Assembly (NCBI RefSeq): GCF_000429625.1
Contig: NZ_AUCF01000012.1
Location: 1-64,000, forward strand
Length of the DNA: 64,000 nucleotides
Direction: 5' to 3'
DNA from: Azospirillum halopraeferens DSM 3675
Lineage (GTDB): Bacteria; Pseudomonadota; Alphaproteobacteria; Azospirillales; Azospirillaceae
The first letter of the stretch is position 1; each line of letters opens with the position of its first letter. Shown one piece after another: positions 1 to 8,304 of this stretch. The position numbers and the translations under genes were made by a program. The notes under the pieces are model-generated. The model worked only from the letters and a program-made list of their open reading frames with translations. It searched no databases and was not told where the DNA came from.

Positions 1-123
1 CGAAAGGCAGGTTCCCACGTGTTACTCACCCGTGCGCCACTAAGGCCGAAGCCTTCGTTCGACTTGCATGTGTTAGGCATGCCGCCAGCGTTCGTTCTGA
101 GCCAGGATCAAACTCTCAGGTTC
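1..123 (-). rRNA. rrs: 16S ribosomal RNA, 5' end (partial)
   Basis: The reverse complement contains the universal 16S start region, including GAGAGTTTGATCCTGGCTCAG-type sequence, followed by the conserved 'ACACATGCAAGTCG' and 'GGGTGAGTAACACGTGGG' blocks. The mature 5' end is placed near 123 by alignment with the E. coli numbering of this region. The gene runs off the left edge of the window, so only about 120 bases are present. The short variable stretch resembles Azospirillum and other Rhodospirillales from memory; that taxonomic reading is an inference. Confidence 0.97.
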
Positions 124-306
124 AAGTCGGCCGGGCCGTAACCCAACCGCTCGTTCGGGGCCGCCCTCAAGCGACACACCTCAAACCTAAGCTCGATTCT
201 GAACTTACCTTCAAGATGCGACTTGCGAACGACCCGACAATCCAATCCACTCCCGTGAACCGGACCACAGTGCCCATCCGCCTGCGCATCCCTTCTCACA
301 ACACGG

Positions 307-325
307 TATTCAGTTTTCAAAGATC
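307..325 (-). promoter_or_regulatory. rrn leader conserved block (boxA-like region)
   Basis: On the minus strand this reads GATCTTTGAAAACTGAATA, which resembles the 'TCTTTGAcAAtTGAATA' block that precedes 16S genes in many alphaproteobacteria and is associated with antitermination and leader processing. It lies about 185 bases upstream of the 16S 5' end. Assignment is by resemblance only. Confidence 0.5.
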
Positions 326-378
326 CCGGCGCTCCCCGGAGGGTTCGCCCGGCGGCTCACCGCCGCCCGATGACCGGA

Positions 379-407
379 TGTTTAGTCGGGAGCGCCGGCC
401 CGGTCAA
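379..407 (-). promoter_or_regulatory. Candidate proximal rrn promoter
   Basis: On the minus strand TTGACC (407-402) is separated by exactly 17 bases from TAAACA (384-379), a good match to sigma-70 consensus spacing. Transcription would start near 372 and give a leader of roughly 250 bases before the 16S gene, a usual length for rrn leaders. Confidence 0.6.
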
Positions 408-643
408 GACCAAATTCGCACCCGTTCGCTTTTTTTCCGGTTACCCGTCCGGGCCGCTCAATCAAGCTCCGGATGGTGCGCCACGACAACCAATAAAGGC
501 CGAATTGGTGCTCGGAAAATACTTGGACACACCAGGGCCCTTGCTTACGATCAACCAGGGTCGACGGCAGCGCTCCGGCTCGGCATGTTCAAGAAAACTG
601 TCCCCGGTTGCCGATGCTCGATGGTACCGGCGGGGGAGGCAGG

Positions 644-673
644 CTTATATGGGATGCCCGGGGGCCCTGTCCA
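644..673 (-). promoter_or_regulatory. Candidate distal rrn promoter
   Basis: On the minus strand TGGACA (673-668) and TATAAG (649-644) are 18 bases apart. It would be a second, upstream promoter for the rRNA operon, as tandem promoters are common there. It lies just after the liv operon terminator, so it could insulate and restart transcription. Confidence 0.4.
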
Positions 674-696
674 GGGGTTTTTGACGGGCCCGTGAC

Positions 697-723
697 GGAA
701 AAGGCCGGCGGCGCCCGCCGGCC
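697..723 (-). terminator. Rho-independent terminator of the liv operon
   Basis: A perfect 9-bp GC stem (703-711 with 715-723, 3-base loop) is followed on the minus strand by TTTTCC. It sits 40 bases past the livF stop codon and upstream of the candidate rrn promoters, as expected for the end of the minus-strand liv operon. Confidence 0.7.
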
Positions 724-763
724 CGATGGTCTTGCCCCCGGGGAGTTGACCCCGCCCCCTGAC

Positions 764-1471
764 CTACCCGTGCACGTGCCCGCCGAGGTAGGCTTCGGCG
801 ATCCGCGGGTCGTCCCGCAGTTCTGCCGCCTTCCCTGCGAGCACGATCCGGCCGTCCTCCATTACCGCGGCGTGGTCCGCGATGCGCAGGGCGGCCCGCG
901 CGTTCTGCTCGACGATCAGGATCGACACGCCTTCCGCGCGAATGCGCCGGACCAGGTCGAAGATCAGCGCCACCAGCTTGGGTGCCAGTCCCAGGGACGG
1001 CTCATCCAGCAGCAGCAGCCTCGGCCGCCGCATCAGCGCGCGGGCGATGCACAGCATCTGCTGCTCTCCGCCGGAGAGGGACCCGGCGTTCTGCCGCAGC
1101 CGCTCCGCCAGCACGGGGAAGAGGGTGTAGATTCGATCCAGCTCCCCCGGCCCGGCATCGCCGGCGCCCAGCACCAGGTTCTCCCGCACCGACATGTTGG
1201 AGAAGATCTGCCGCCCCTCCGGAGCCTGGCACAGGCCGAGCGCCACGATGCGGTGGGCCGGAAGGTTGAGGATTGGCTGGCCGGCGAAGCTGATGGATCC
1301 CTGCCGGCCGCGGTAGATGCCGGAGATGGTGCGCATCAGCGTCGTCTTGCCCACCCCGTTGGAACCGAGCACGGCAACGATCGAACCGTCCGGCACGTCC
1401 AGGCTGACGCCGCGCAGGATCTCCTGAGGCCCCATGGCGACGCACAGGTCACGGATGCTCAGCAGGCTCAT
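764..1471 (-). CDS. livF: Branched-chain amino acid-type ABC transporter ATP-binding protein LivF
   Basis: This 235-residue cytoplasmic ATPase is the second nucleotide-binding subunit of a Liv/HAAT importer. Visible motifs are Walker A GSNGVGKT (about 36-43), the signature LSGGEQQ (132-138) and Walker B LLLLDEPS (152-159). Length is normal for LivF. Its ATG overlaps the livG stop as ATGA, showing translational coupling. It is the last gene of the operon and is followed by a terminator hairpin. The cargo cannot be read from sequence; the neighbouring ATC-hydrolase-like enzyme suggests an amino acid derivative. Confidence 0.93.
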   Translation of the reverse strand: MSLLSIRDLCVAMGPQEILRGVSLDVPDGSIVAVLGSNGVGKTTLMRTISGIYRGRQGSISFAGQPILNLPAHRIVALGLCQAPEGRQIFSNMSVRENLVLGAGDAGPGELDRIYTLFPVLAERLRQNAGSLSGGEQQMLCIARALMRRPRLLLLDEPSLGLAPKLVALIFDLVRRIRAEGVSILIVEQNARAALRIADHAAVMEDGRIVLAGKAAELRDDPRIAEAYLGGHVHG

Positions 1472-2232
1472 TCCTCGTCACCCCCCAGATAGGCTTCCAG
1501 CACCCCGGGATCGCGACGCACCGCGTCGGGCGGCGCGTCGGCGATCTTGCGCCCCGAGGCCAGCACCACCACGCGCTGGCAGATTCCCATGACCAGGGTC
1601 ATGTCGTGCTCCACCAGCATGATGGTGAGGCCGCCCGCGTGCAGGCGGCGGATGAAGGCGGCCAGATCGGCGGTCTCGGTGTCGTTGAGACCGGCCGCCG
1701 GCTCGTCCAGGATCAGGAAGGCCGGTTCCATGGCAAGAGCCCGCGCAATCTCCAGGTACTTGCGGCGCCCGTAGGAAAGATTCGCCGCCAGTTCGTCGGC
1801 CACACCCGTCAGCCCGGCCGTCTCCAGCGCCGCCCAGGTGCGCTCGCTGATCCGCCGCGCCCGGTCCCGGCCGCCGAACAGCGCGCCGAAGGGCCCCTGT
1901 GGCAGCGTCCCCACCGCCCCCACCGACACGTTGTCGAACACCGACATGTTGGGGAAGATGCGCAGGTTCTGGAAGGTGCGTCCCATGCCCAGCCGGGCCA
2001 CCTGGTTCGGGCGCAGGCCGTTGATCGTCCGGCCGCGAAAGCGGATCGTCCCCGCCGACGGCGGCGTGAAGCCGGAGATCAGGTTGAACAGGGTTGTCTT
2101 GCCGGCGCCGTTGGGACCGATCAGCCCCACCAGTTCGCCCTCATCCACATGGGCGTCCACCCGGTCGACGGCGAGCACGCCGCCGAAGCGCCGGGATGCG
2201 CCCGCGATCTCGAGAAGGTGCGTACCGTTCAT
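1468..2232 (-). CDS. livG: Branched-chain amino acid-type ABC transporter ATP-binding protein LivG
   Basis: This 254-residue protein is the partner ATPase of LivF. It shows Walker A GPNGAGKT (about 39-46), the LSYGRRK signature variant typical of LivG and Walker B FLILDEPAAGLN. The chosen start (MNGTHLLEIA) overlaps the livM stop as ATGA; an upstream ATG would add 13 residues inside livM without support. LivG proteins pair with LivM and LivH at the inner membrane, and all three neighbours are present in order. Confidence 0.93.
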   Translation of the reverse strand: MNGTHLLEIAGASRRFGGVLAVDRVDAHVDEGELVGLIGPNGAGKTTLFNLISGFTPPSAGTIRFRGRTINGLRPNQVARLGMGRTFQNLRIFPNMSVFDNVSVGAVGTLPQGPFGALFGGRDRARRISERTWAALETAGLTGVADELAANLSYGRRKYLEIARALAMEPAFLILDEPAAGLNDTETADLAAFIRRLHAGGLTIMLVEHDMTLVMGICQRVVVLASGRKIADAPPDAVRRDPGVLEAYLGGDEE

Positions 2233-3224
2233 CGCCAGCCGATCCCCACACCGTTGCCGGTCCGCCGCCACGCCGCCCCGAACTGCTGGCGGGCCAGGCG
2301 CAGCGCCGACACCTCACCCATCAGCCCCTTGGGCAGGAACAGGATGCAGCCGAACATCACCAGCCCCACCATGATGTTGCGGAAATCGCCGAGGTCGCGC
2401 AGCACCTCCGGCAGCAGGATCAGCACCAGCGCCCCGATCGCCGCCCCCGGCAGGCTGCCCAGCCCCCCCACCACGATCATGGCGAGGATCAGGATCGACT
2501 CGCCGAAGTCGAAGTCGCCCGGCGAGATGTAGCCGGTCATGTGCGCCCACAGGGCCCCGGCCACCCCCGCGAAGAAGGCGGAAAGGGTGAACACCTCCAT
2601 CTTCAGCCGCGCCGTGCGCACCCCCATGGCGTCGGCGCACTGATCATCCTCCCGGATGGATCGCAGGGCGTTGCCATAGTAGGAGTGGCTGAGCCGCCCC
2701 AGCGCCACCAGCGACAGCGCCACCACCCCCGCCACCGTGTAGTAGGTGGCGAGCCGCCCGGACAGGTCGAACCCGAACAGCTCCAGCCCGCGGGTCAGGA
2801 CGATGCCGTTGGGCCCCTTGGTCAAGCCAACCCAGTTGAGCATGACCAGGTACAGCATCTGGCCGATCGCCAGCGTCGCCACGGCGAAATAGATGCTCAC
2901 CAACCGCATGGTGGGCAACGCCACCAGCAGAGCGATCACCGCGGCAATCAGCCCCGCCAGGGGCAGCGTGACGGTGAACCCCAGCCCCAGTTCCGTCGAC
3001 AGCAGCGCTGCGGCGTAGGCGCCGACCCCGTAGAAGGCGGCATGCCCCAGGTGCAGCAGCCCCGCCACGCCGGTCACGAGCTGCAGCGACGCCGCCAGCA
3101 GCACGAAGATCAGGGCCAGATTGGCGACCTGATAGTAATAGCTGCGATCGAACCCCGCCAGGACCGCCGGCAGCACGGCGAACAGCAGCAGCGCCAGCCC
3201 GGCACGCACCGCCAGGGGGCGCAT
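2229..3224 (-). CDS. livM: Branched-chain amino acid-type ABC transporter permease LivM
   Basis: This inner-membrane permease has about 331 residues with many hydrophobic helices and the LivM-type stretch 'LLHLGHAAFYGVGAYAAALL' near the N terminus. The start MRPLAVRAG is chosen because AAGG lies just upstream and it begins 7 bases after the livH stop; a longer frame would overlap livH by 50 bases. It forms the transmembrane channel with LivH. The C-terminal 'VGGLGSLPGAAIGA' motif is the ATPase-coupling loop region seen in this family. Confidence 0.92.
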   Translation of the reverse strand: MRPLAVRAGLALLLFAVLPAVLAGFDRSYYYQVANLALIFVLLAASLQLVTGVAGLLHLGHAAFYGVGAYAAALLSTELGLGFTVTLPLAGLIAAVIALLVALPTMRLVSIYFAVATLAIGQMLYLVMLNWVGLTKGPNGIVLTRGLELFGFDLSGRLATYYTVAGVVALSLVALGRLSHSYYGNALRSIREDDQCADAMGVRTARLKMEVFTLSAFFAGVAGALWAHMTGYISPGDFDFGESILILAMIVVGGLGSLPGAAIGALVLILLPEVLRDLGDFRNIMVGLVMFGCILFLPKGLMGEVSALRLARQQFGAAWRRTGNGVGIGWR

Positions 3225-3231
3225 CCTTGCG

Positions 3232-4146
3232 TCAAACCCGCTCACGTCCGGCTCCGAACAGTCCGCTGGGGAAGAAGACAAGCGTCAGGATGAGGAAGCC
3301 ATAGGCCACCATGTCGGCCCAGCCCGACGCCAGGAAGGTGGTCGCCATGCTCTCGGAGACGCCCAGGATGAGCGCGGAAATGACCGCTCCGGGGATCGAC
3401 GACAGGCCGCCCATGACCATGGCGACGAACGCCTTGACCCCGGGGATGAAGCCCATGGCCGGAAAGATGGCGCCGTAGTAGAGCCCCACCAGGATGCCCG
3501 CCGCCGCCCCCATGGTCGAGCCGACCACGAAGGTCATGACGATGGTGCGGTCGGTGTTGATCCCCACGTACCGGGCGCCCAGCGGGTTGTTGGACACCGC
3601 GCGGATCGACAGCCCTATGCGGGTGCGCTTCAGCATGTACTGCAGCCCCGCCAGCATGGCCGCCGCCACGCCGAAGATGATGAGGTCACCGGTGGCCAAC
3701 GTCACCGGCCCGGCCTGGACCGGCGCGTTGATCATGTACTCGAACGGCAGCGGTTGCATCTCCGATCCGAAAACGATCTCCAGCGCCTCGCGCACCACGA
3801 TGGACACCGCCAGCGATGACAGCAGCGTGGATTCACGCATCGCCCGCGACTTCAGCGACGCTTCGTCGGTGAAGCGCCGGAACGGCCGGAAGGCAATGCG
3901 TTCCAGCGAGAAGCCGGCCGCGGCACCCGCCGCCAACGCCAGGAACAGCACCGCCAGGAACGGCGGCGCGAACGCGGTGATGGCCACCAGCCCGGCGAAC
4001 GCTCCAATGGTGTAGACCTCGCCATGGGCGAAGTTCACCACGTTCAGCACTCCGAAGATCAGCGTGAAGCCGATCGCCATCAGCGCATAGGTCATGCCCA
4101 GTGACAGGCCGATGGCCAATTGCTGCAGGTAATAGGGGTCGATCAT
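3232..4146 (-). CDS. livH: Branched-chain amino acid-type ABC transporter permease LivH
   Basis: This 304-residue inner-membrane permease carries the LivH hallmarks 'GLSLGMTYALMAIGFTLIFG', 'NFAHGEVYTIGAF' and the late loop 'MGGLSSIPGAVI'. The start MIDPYYLQQL has GAGGAA 7 bases upstream. It is separated from livK by a 56-base gap that contains a strong hairpin (4162-4192), unlike the overlapping downstream genes. It is expected to be made in smaller amounts than the binding protein. Confidence 0.92.
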   Translation of the reverse strand: MIDPYYLQQLAIGLSLGMTYALMAIGFTLIFGVLNVVNFAHGEVYTIGAFAGLVAITAFAPPFLAVLFLALAAGAAAGFSLERIAFRPFRRFTDEASLKSRAMRESTLLSSLAVSIVVREALEIVFGSEMQPLPFEYMINAPVQAGPVTLATGDLIIFGVAAAMLAGLQYMLKRTRIGLSIRAVSNNPLGARYVGINTDRTIVMTFVVGSTMGAAAGILVGLYYGAIFPAMGFIPGVKAFVAMVMGGLSSIPGAVISALILGVSESMATTFLASGWADMVAYGFLILTLVFFPSGLFGAGRERV

Positions 4147-4161
4147 GGATTCCTCGCCGCT

Positions 4162-4192
4162 CGCCCTCCCCCACCGCGGGCGGGAGAGGGCG
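4162..4192 (-). repeat. Intra-operon hairpin after livK
   Basis: In the transcript CGCCCUCUCCC pairs with GGGGGAGGGCG (11 bp with one U-G pair, 9-base loop). It lies between the binding-protein gene and the first permease gene and has no U-tract, so it looks more like a 3'-end stabiliser or attenuator than a terminator. Very similar hairpins follow potD-like and tctC genes in this window. Confidence 0.6.
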
Positions 4193-4202
4193 GGACCACA
4201 CA

Positions 4203-5321
4203 TTACTCGCCGGCCGGGACGAACTGGCCGCCGGTCACCTCGACCTTCGCCAGCACCTTCTGCGGCTCACGGTCCGCGTCGAAGGTCGTCTTGCCGGTCA
4301 CGCCGGGGAAATCGGTGGTTTTGGCCAGTTCGTCGCGCAACGACCGGCGGGTGACGTCCGGGTGGGCCCGCTCGGCGGCGGCGATCATGATGCGGACGGC
4401 ATCGTAGGCCTGGGCCGGGAACTGGCCCGGCTCGGCGCCGTTGGAGCGGGCCTTCCACTCCTCGACGAAGTGCCGGACGTCCGGGTCGGGGCTGTTGGGG
4501 AGGAAGTTGGAGGTGAGGCGCAGACCGTTGGCCGCTTCACCCGCCAGTTCCAGCAGCTTCGGGCTGTAAGCCGCCGAGGTGGAGTAGACCGGGGTGCGTA
4601 TGCCCATCTGGTGCACCTGCTTCAGGAACTGGGCGCCATCCTCATAGAAAAACCCCGTATAGATCGCGTCCGGATTCGCCCGCTGGATCTTGCTGATCAC
4701 AGACCGGAAATCCTTAAGGCCGCGATTGAAGTTTTCCTGAAAGATGATGTTCAGCCCCTTTTCCCTGGCGGCGGCGGCGAAGGTGTTGACCACCGATTGG
4801 CCCCAGTCGGTCTGCTCGGCGATCACCGCCACCGTCTTGATGCCGCTGCCGGCCATCCAAGCCGCATTGAAGGGGCTTTCCTGCGCCTGCGTCGCGATGT
4901 TGCGGAACTGCCACTCGGAGATCTTGGTGTAGTCGGGATGCGACGCCGTCTGGGAGAGCTGCGGCATGCCCTCGTTCTTGTAGACCTGGGCGGCGGCCAT
5001 GGACACGGTGGACGTGAAGTCACCGAGCACGCCGACGATGCGGCGGTCGTCGACGAACTTGCGGGCGATGTTCACCCCCTCCTTGGCGTCGGAGCGGCTG
5101 TCCTCGAACACGATCGAGACGGTGAAGGGTTTGTCGCCCTTGTTGAACTCCTCCAGTGCGATCTCCGCGGCCTTGCGGAAGTCCTGGCCGTACTGGGCGG
5201 TGTCACCGGTCAGCGGCAGTTGGTAGCCGAAGGTGACCGTATCGCGGGCGAGCGCCGGCACGGCGAGATTGGCCGCGGCGAAGGCCGCGATGGTGGCGAG
5301 GGCGAACGTGCGCATCCTCAT
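4203..5321 (-). CDS. livK: Liv-type ABC transporter substrate-binding protein
   Basis: This periplasmic binding protein has 372 residues, with a signal peptide over roughly residues 1-25 (MRMRTFALATIAAFAAANLA, cleavage after ALA) followed by 'TVTFGYQLPLTGDTAQYGQDF', the usual start of the type I periplasmic fold. GGAGA lies 8 bases before the chosen ATG. It is transcribed ahead of livHMGF and behind the hydrolase and oxidoreductase genes. The family binds branched-chain amino acids but also amides, aromatic acids and other small compounds, so the ligand is open. Confidence 0.92.
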   Translation of the reverse strand: MRMRTFALATIAAFAAANLAVPALARDTVTFGYQLPLTGDTAQYGQDFRKAAEIALEEFNKGDKPFTVSIVFEDSRSDAKEGVNIARKFVDDRRIVGVLGDFTSTVSMAAAQVYKNEGMPQLSQTASHPDYTKISEWQFRNIATQAQESPFNAAWMAGSGIKTVAVIAEQTDWGQSVVNTFAAAAREKGLNIIFQENFNRGLKDFRSVISKIQRANPDAIYTGFFYEDGAQFLKQVHQMGIRTPVYSTSAAYSPKLLELAGEAANGLRLTSNFLPNSPDPDVRHFVEEWKARSNGAEPGQFPAQAYDAVRIMIAAAERAHPDVTRRSLRDELAKTTDFPGVTGKTTFDADREPQKVLAKVEVTGGQFVPAGE

Positions 5322-5352
5322 CGTCGTGTCTCCGTATCGTCGTTCAGGGATG

Positions 5353-5862
5353 TCAGCTTTGGGCGGGGCCGGGTTCGACCACCAGGCGGCAGCAACCCTC
5401 CCGGCCGGGCGTCCAGGTCGTGCCCTTGAAGGTGAAGCCGGCCGTTTCGAACAGACCACCGTCGATCGCCCCGGCCATGCGGCACAGCAGCGCCACGTCC
5501 TCCGGGCTGCGCCCCTGCGCCTCCCAGGCTTCTTTCAGGGGACAGCGATGGAACTGGATTTCCAGCCGCTCCCCGTCGCAGCGCAGGATCTCCGGCGCGA
5601 ACATCGCATCGCGGTTGGGAATGCCGTCCAGAAAGGCCGCACACAGACCGGTCAGGTCGGCGGGGCCGAACCCCCGGAACTTCACCCCCATGCTCTCGCC
5701 CAGACGGCGGGTCGACTCGGCGCCGACCTCCAGGGCGATCGCCTCGCCGAAACGTTCGCGCAGCACATCGAACATATGGGCGTACGCGGCCGCGCGCATG
5801 GCGTACGCGTTGCGCAACAGCGTGGCGTGGTCGGGCTCCGGGTTGGCGGGTGTATCGGACAT
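5353..5862 (-). CDS. L-2-amino-thiazoline-4-carboxylic acid hydrolase family protein
   Basis: The 169-residue protein matches the ATC hydrolase family (Pfam PF14196 from memory): a helical N-terminal half, a 'FHRCPLKEAWE' segment with the conserved Cys-Pro-Leu, and a C-terminal 'TFKGTTWTPGREGCCRL' segment. Characterised relatives open the thiazoline ring in D,L-ATC to give cysteine derivatives, but many family members have unknown substrates. GGAGAA precedes the ATG at good spacing. It sits 24 bases from the oxidoreductase and 31 bases from the binding protein, so all three are probably cotranscribed. Confidence 0.75.
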   Translation of the reverse strand: MSDTPANPEPDHATLLRNAYAMRAAAYAHMFDVLRERFGEAIALEVGAESTRRLGESMGVKFRGFGPADLTGLCAAFLDGIPNRDAMFAPEILRCDGERLEIQFHRCPLKEAWEAQGRSPEDVALLCRMAGAIDGGLFETAGFTFKGTTWTPGREGCCRLVVEPGPAQS

Positions 5863-5886
5863 GGTCGTTCTCCGGTCGCAGGACGG

Positions 5887-7191
5887 TCAGGCGATCTCCC
5901 GGCGGTCGCGCCACCGGTAGACCAGCAGTTTCAGGGGACCGATGCGGCGCAGCAGCCCATGGAAGGGCAGCGGTCGCGGCTCGGTGAACGGCAGGGCAAG
6001 GTCTCGCACGTCCTTTCCGGCCGCGGCGGCGGCCAGCTCACGCCCCATGGACACGGACAGGGCCACTCCGCGGCCGTTGCAGCCGGCCCAGGCATAGGCG
6101 TCCGGCCCCGGGCGGTGGACGCGCGGCGTGTAGTCGGTGGTCATACCGATGTAGCCGTTCCAAACATGATCGAAACGCACGCCGCGCAGAACCGGGAAAA
6201 GCCCACCCAGCCGCTCTCCGACGATGCCCTTCAGCCGCTGGTGGCCGTTCAGCGGCACCAGCAGCGCACCGCCGGTGACCAGCCGGCCGTCGGCGGTGGG
6301 GCGCATGAAGCGCAGGTCGCCGTGGGTGTCCGACATGGCGTGGCGACCCGGAAGGACGGTCCGGCGCACGGTCTCGTCCAGCGGCGCGGTGGCCATCTGC
6401 CACGACAGCACCGGCACGACCTCGCGGCGCACCTCGGGAAAGATGCCGGTGGTGTACGCGTTGGTCGCCAGAACGAGGGCGCCCGCGCGCACCGTCCCGC
6501 CGGGCGTACGCACGTGCCAGGCATCGTTCCGCCGCTCCACCGACAGGGCCGGGCTTTCCACATACACCCGGGCCCCCGCTGCCACCGCCGCCGCGGCCAG
6601 GCCGCGCACCAGGGCGAGCGGGTTGATGTGCCCGCCCGTGCGGTTGATCCACCCGCCATACCAGGCATCGGAGCCGAGCAGCGCCGCCATGGCCGCCCGA
6701 TCCAGCAACTCCACCGGAGCGCCGCGGCGGCCCCATTGAGCGACCCGGCGCTCCGCGATGCGCATCCGGCCGGGGCTGTGGGCCGGTTGCACCCACCCGG
6801 TCTGTTCCGCGTCGCACGCGATGCCGTGGCGCCGCACCAGATCAAAGAGATAGGCGGCGCTGTCGCGGATCAGCGCCACGAACCGTTCCCCGGCATCCGG
6901 ACCGAAGCGGGCCACCAGGTCGTCGGGGTCGGGGCGGGACAGGGTCGGAATCACCTGGCCGTTGTTGCGCCCGGAAGCGCCCCGGCCGAGCACCGACGCC
7001 TCGACCACCACCACGGTCCGGCCCGACTCTGCCAGATGCAGCGCCGTCGACAGTCCCGTGAAACCGCCGCCGATCACCACCGCGTCGGCTTCGACCGCAT
7101 CGGCAAGCGTCGGCAGGTCCGGGGACGGCGGCGCCGTGGCCTCCCACAACGAATCCGGCCGCGCCAGTCGGCCCTCCGCGCGATACCCCAT
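5887..7191 (-). CDS. FAD-dependent oxidoreductase, DAO family
   Basis: This 434-residue protein begins with a dinucleotide-binding site VIGGGFTGLSTALHLAESG followed by an acidic residue ending beta-2, typical of D-amino acid oxidase/PuuB-type flavoproteins. A late segment 'GYIGMTTDYTPRVHRPGPDAYAWAGCNGRG' fits the FAD-binding C terminus of this family, which oxidises amines or amino acids. The start MGYRAEGRL has only a weak ribosome-binding site, so the exact N terminus is uncertain. It heads the minus-strand unit with the ATC-hydrolase-like gene and livKHMGF. A TGGT-GTG-ACCA inverted repeat (7247-7257), like a GntR-type operator, lies upstream. Confidence 0.85.
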   Translation of the reverse strand: MGYRAEGRLARPDSLWEATAPPSPDLPTLADAVEADAVVIGGGFTGLSTALHLAESGRTVVVVEASVLGRGASGRNNGQVIPTLSRPDPDDLVARFGPDAGERFVALIRDSAAYLFDLVRRHGIACDAEQTGWVQPAHSPGRMRIAERRVAQWGRRGAPVELLDRAAMAALLGSDAWYGGWINRTGGHINPLALVRGLAAAAVAAGARVYVESPALSVERRNDAWHVRTPGGTVRAGALVLATNAYTTGIFPEVRREVVPVLSWQMATAPLDETVRRTVLPGRHAMSDTHGDLRFMRPTADGRLVTGGALLVPLNGHQRLKGIVGERLGGLFPVLRGVRFDHVWNGYIGMTTDYTPRVHRPGPDAYAWAGCNGRGVALSVSMGRELAAAAAGKDVRDLALPFTEPRPLPFHGLLRRIGPLKLLVYRWRDRREIA

Positions 7192-7340
7192 ATTGTCCAC
7201 GCCCCGCCCCCGTCGGTGTTCCGCCGGCCTCCGCCGGGCCTGTAAATGGTGTGACCACTTGCACACACGACTATGCGGCAGTTCGGCTGCTCTTGGCAAA
7301 CCCCAATTTTGCGATGCACAACCCTCAACGTTCAACACGA

Positions 7341-8165
7341 TCAATCCGCTAAATCGACGGTCTCCGCCACCCAGGCAAGGTGGTGCAGCACGATCCCGCT
7401 GGTGGTGGCGACGTTGAGGGAGTCAAAGCCGGCCGCCATGGGAATGCGCACGCCGGCCAGCCGGCCCAGCACCGCCGCCGGCAGGCCCGGCCCCTCGGCC
7501 CCGAACAGGGCGGCCATGCGCGGCGCCCGGCGCAGCCCGGCCAGGTCCGTGCCGCCGGTCGGGCTGAGCGCCACCGCGGTGAAGCCGTGGCGCTCCAGCA
7601 CCGCGACGGGGTCCGCCTCCCGCCCCAGCCGGGCGTAGGGAACCCGCAGCGTCGCCCCCACCGAGACGCGGATGGCCTTGCGGTAGAGCGGGTCGCAGCA
7701 GCCCGCGTCCAACAGCACCGCGTCGAGGCCGAAGGCGGCTGCGTTGCGGAAGATGCCGCCCATGTTGTCGTGGTTGCCGATCCCCAGCAGCACCGCCACC
7801 AGGGCCCGCGGGCCGGCAGCGGCCAGCAGGGCGTCGGCGTCGGGCGCCGGCGGCGGACGGCCCAGCGCCAGAATGCCCCGGTGCAGCGGGAATCCCACCA
7901 CCGCGTCGAGCACGGGTTGCGCCGCGCAATAGACCGGAACCGAGTCGGGCAGCCCCTCCAGCGCGTCCGCCAGGGGCGCCACGCGGTTCTCCGCCAGCAG
8001 CAGCGACACCGGCCGGTGCCGGGGGGAGGTGAGCAGATGGTGCAGCACCACCGCGCCCTCCGCCATGAACAGCCCGTCGCGCCCCACCAGGTCGCGTTCG
8101 CGCACGCACCGGTAGGCGGCGATGCGGGGGTCGTCGGGATCGTCGACGGGAACGATGGTGGGCAC
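7341..8165 (-). CDS. TrmH/SpoU-family RNA 2'-O-methyltransferase
   Basis: The 274-residue protein has an N-terminal substrate-recognition region (YRCVRERDLVGRDGLFMAEG) and a C-terminal SPOUT knot with all three motifs: 'GIGNHDNMGGIFRNAAAFG', 'LFGAEGPGLP' and 'IPMAAGFDSLNVATTSGIV'. It should use S-adenosylmethionine to methylate a ribose in tRNA or rRNA. The GTG start is chosen because GGAG lies 6 bases upstream and conservation begins here; a longer frame would run into the divergent glycosyltransferase gene. The RNA target cannot be told from sequence. Confidence 0.88.
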   Translation of the reverse strand: MPTIVPVDDPDDPRIAAYRCVRERDLVGRDGLFMAEGAVVLHHLLTSPRHRPVSLLLAENRVAPLADALEGLPDSVPVYCAAQPVLDAVVGFPLHRGILALGRPPPAPDADALLAAAGPRALVAVLLGIGNHDNMGGIFRNAAAFGLDAVLLDAGCCDPLYRKAIRVSVGATLRVPYARLGREADPVAVLERHGFTAVALSPTGGTDLAGLRRAPRMAALFGAEGPGLPAAVLGRLAGVRIPMAAGFDSLNVATTSGIVLHHLAWVAETVDLAD

Positions 8166-8304
8166 GGCGGCTCCGCTCTTCGGCCGGGCATCGGGCAGGT
8201 CCGGGCGATCGTGGACCCACCCGCCGGCGAACGCAACGCCCGCCCGCCTTGCCGCCGCACCGCCGGGGGGTGTAGGACGGGGCGCCATCACGCCGGCCAC
8301 CGTC

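Larger units (their letters stand above)
124..696 (-). other. rrn leader and upstream control region, no protein gene
   Basis: This stretch between the 16S 5' end and the liv operon terminator carries no convincing coding sequence; open frames here lack a ribosome-binding site and any recognisable protein. It holds a conserved-looking leader block and two candidate sigma-70 promoters, listed separately, all pointing into the 16S gene. The remaining sequence shows nothing else I can name. Confidence 0.75.

Noticed and set aside
608..1492. Long plus-strand open frames opposite livF, livG and many other genes.
   Set aside because: They are antisense shadows of high-GC genes, rich in Arg, Pro, His and Gln, without ribosome-binding sites or family motifs.
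7247..7257. TGGT-GTG-ACCA inverted repeat upstream of the DAO gene as a GntR operator.
   Set aside because: No GntR gene is adjacent and a 4-bp-arm repeat is expected by chance; noted only in the gene entry.
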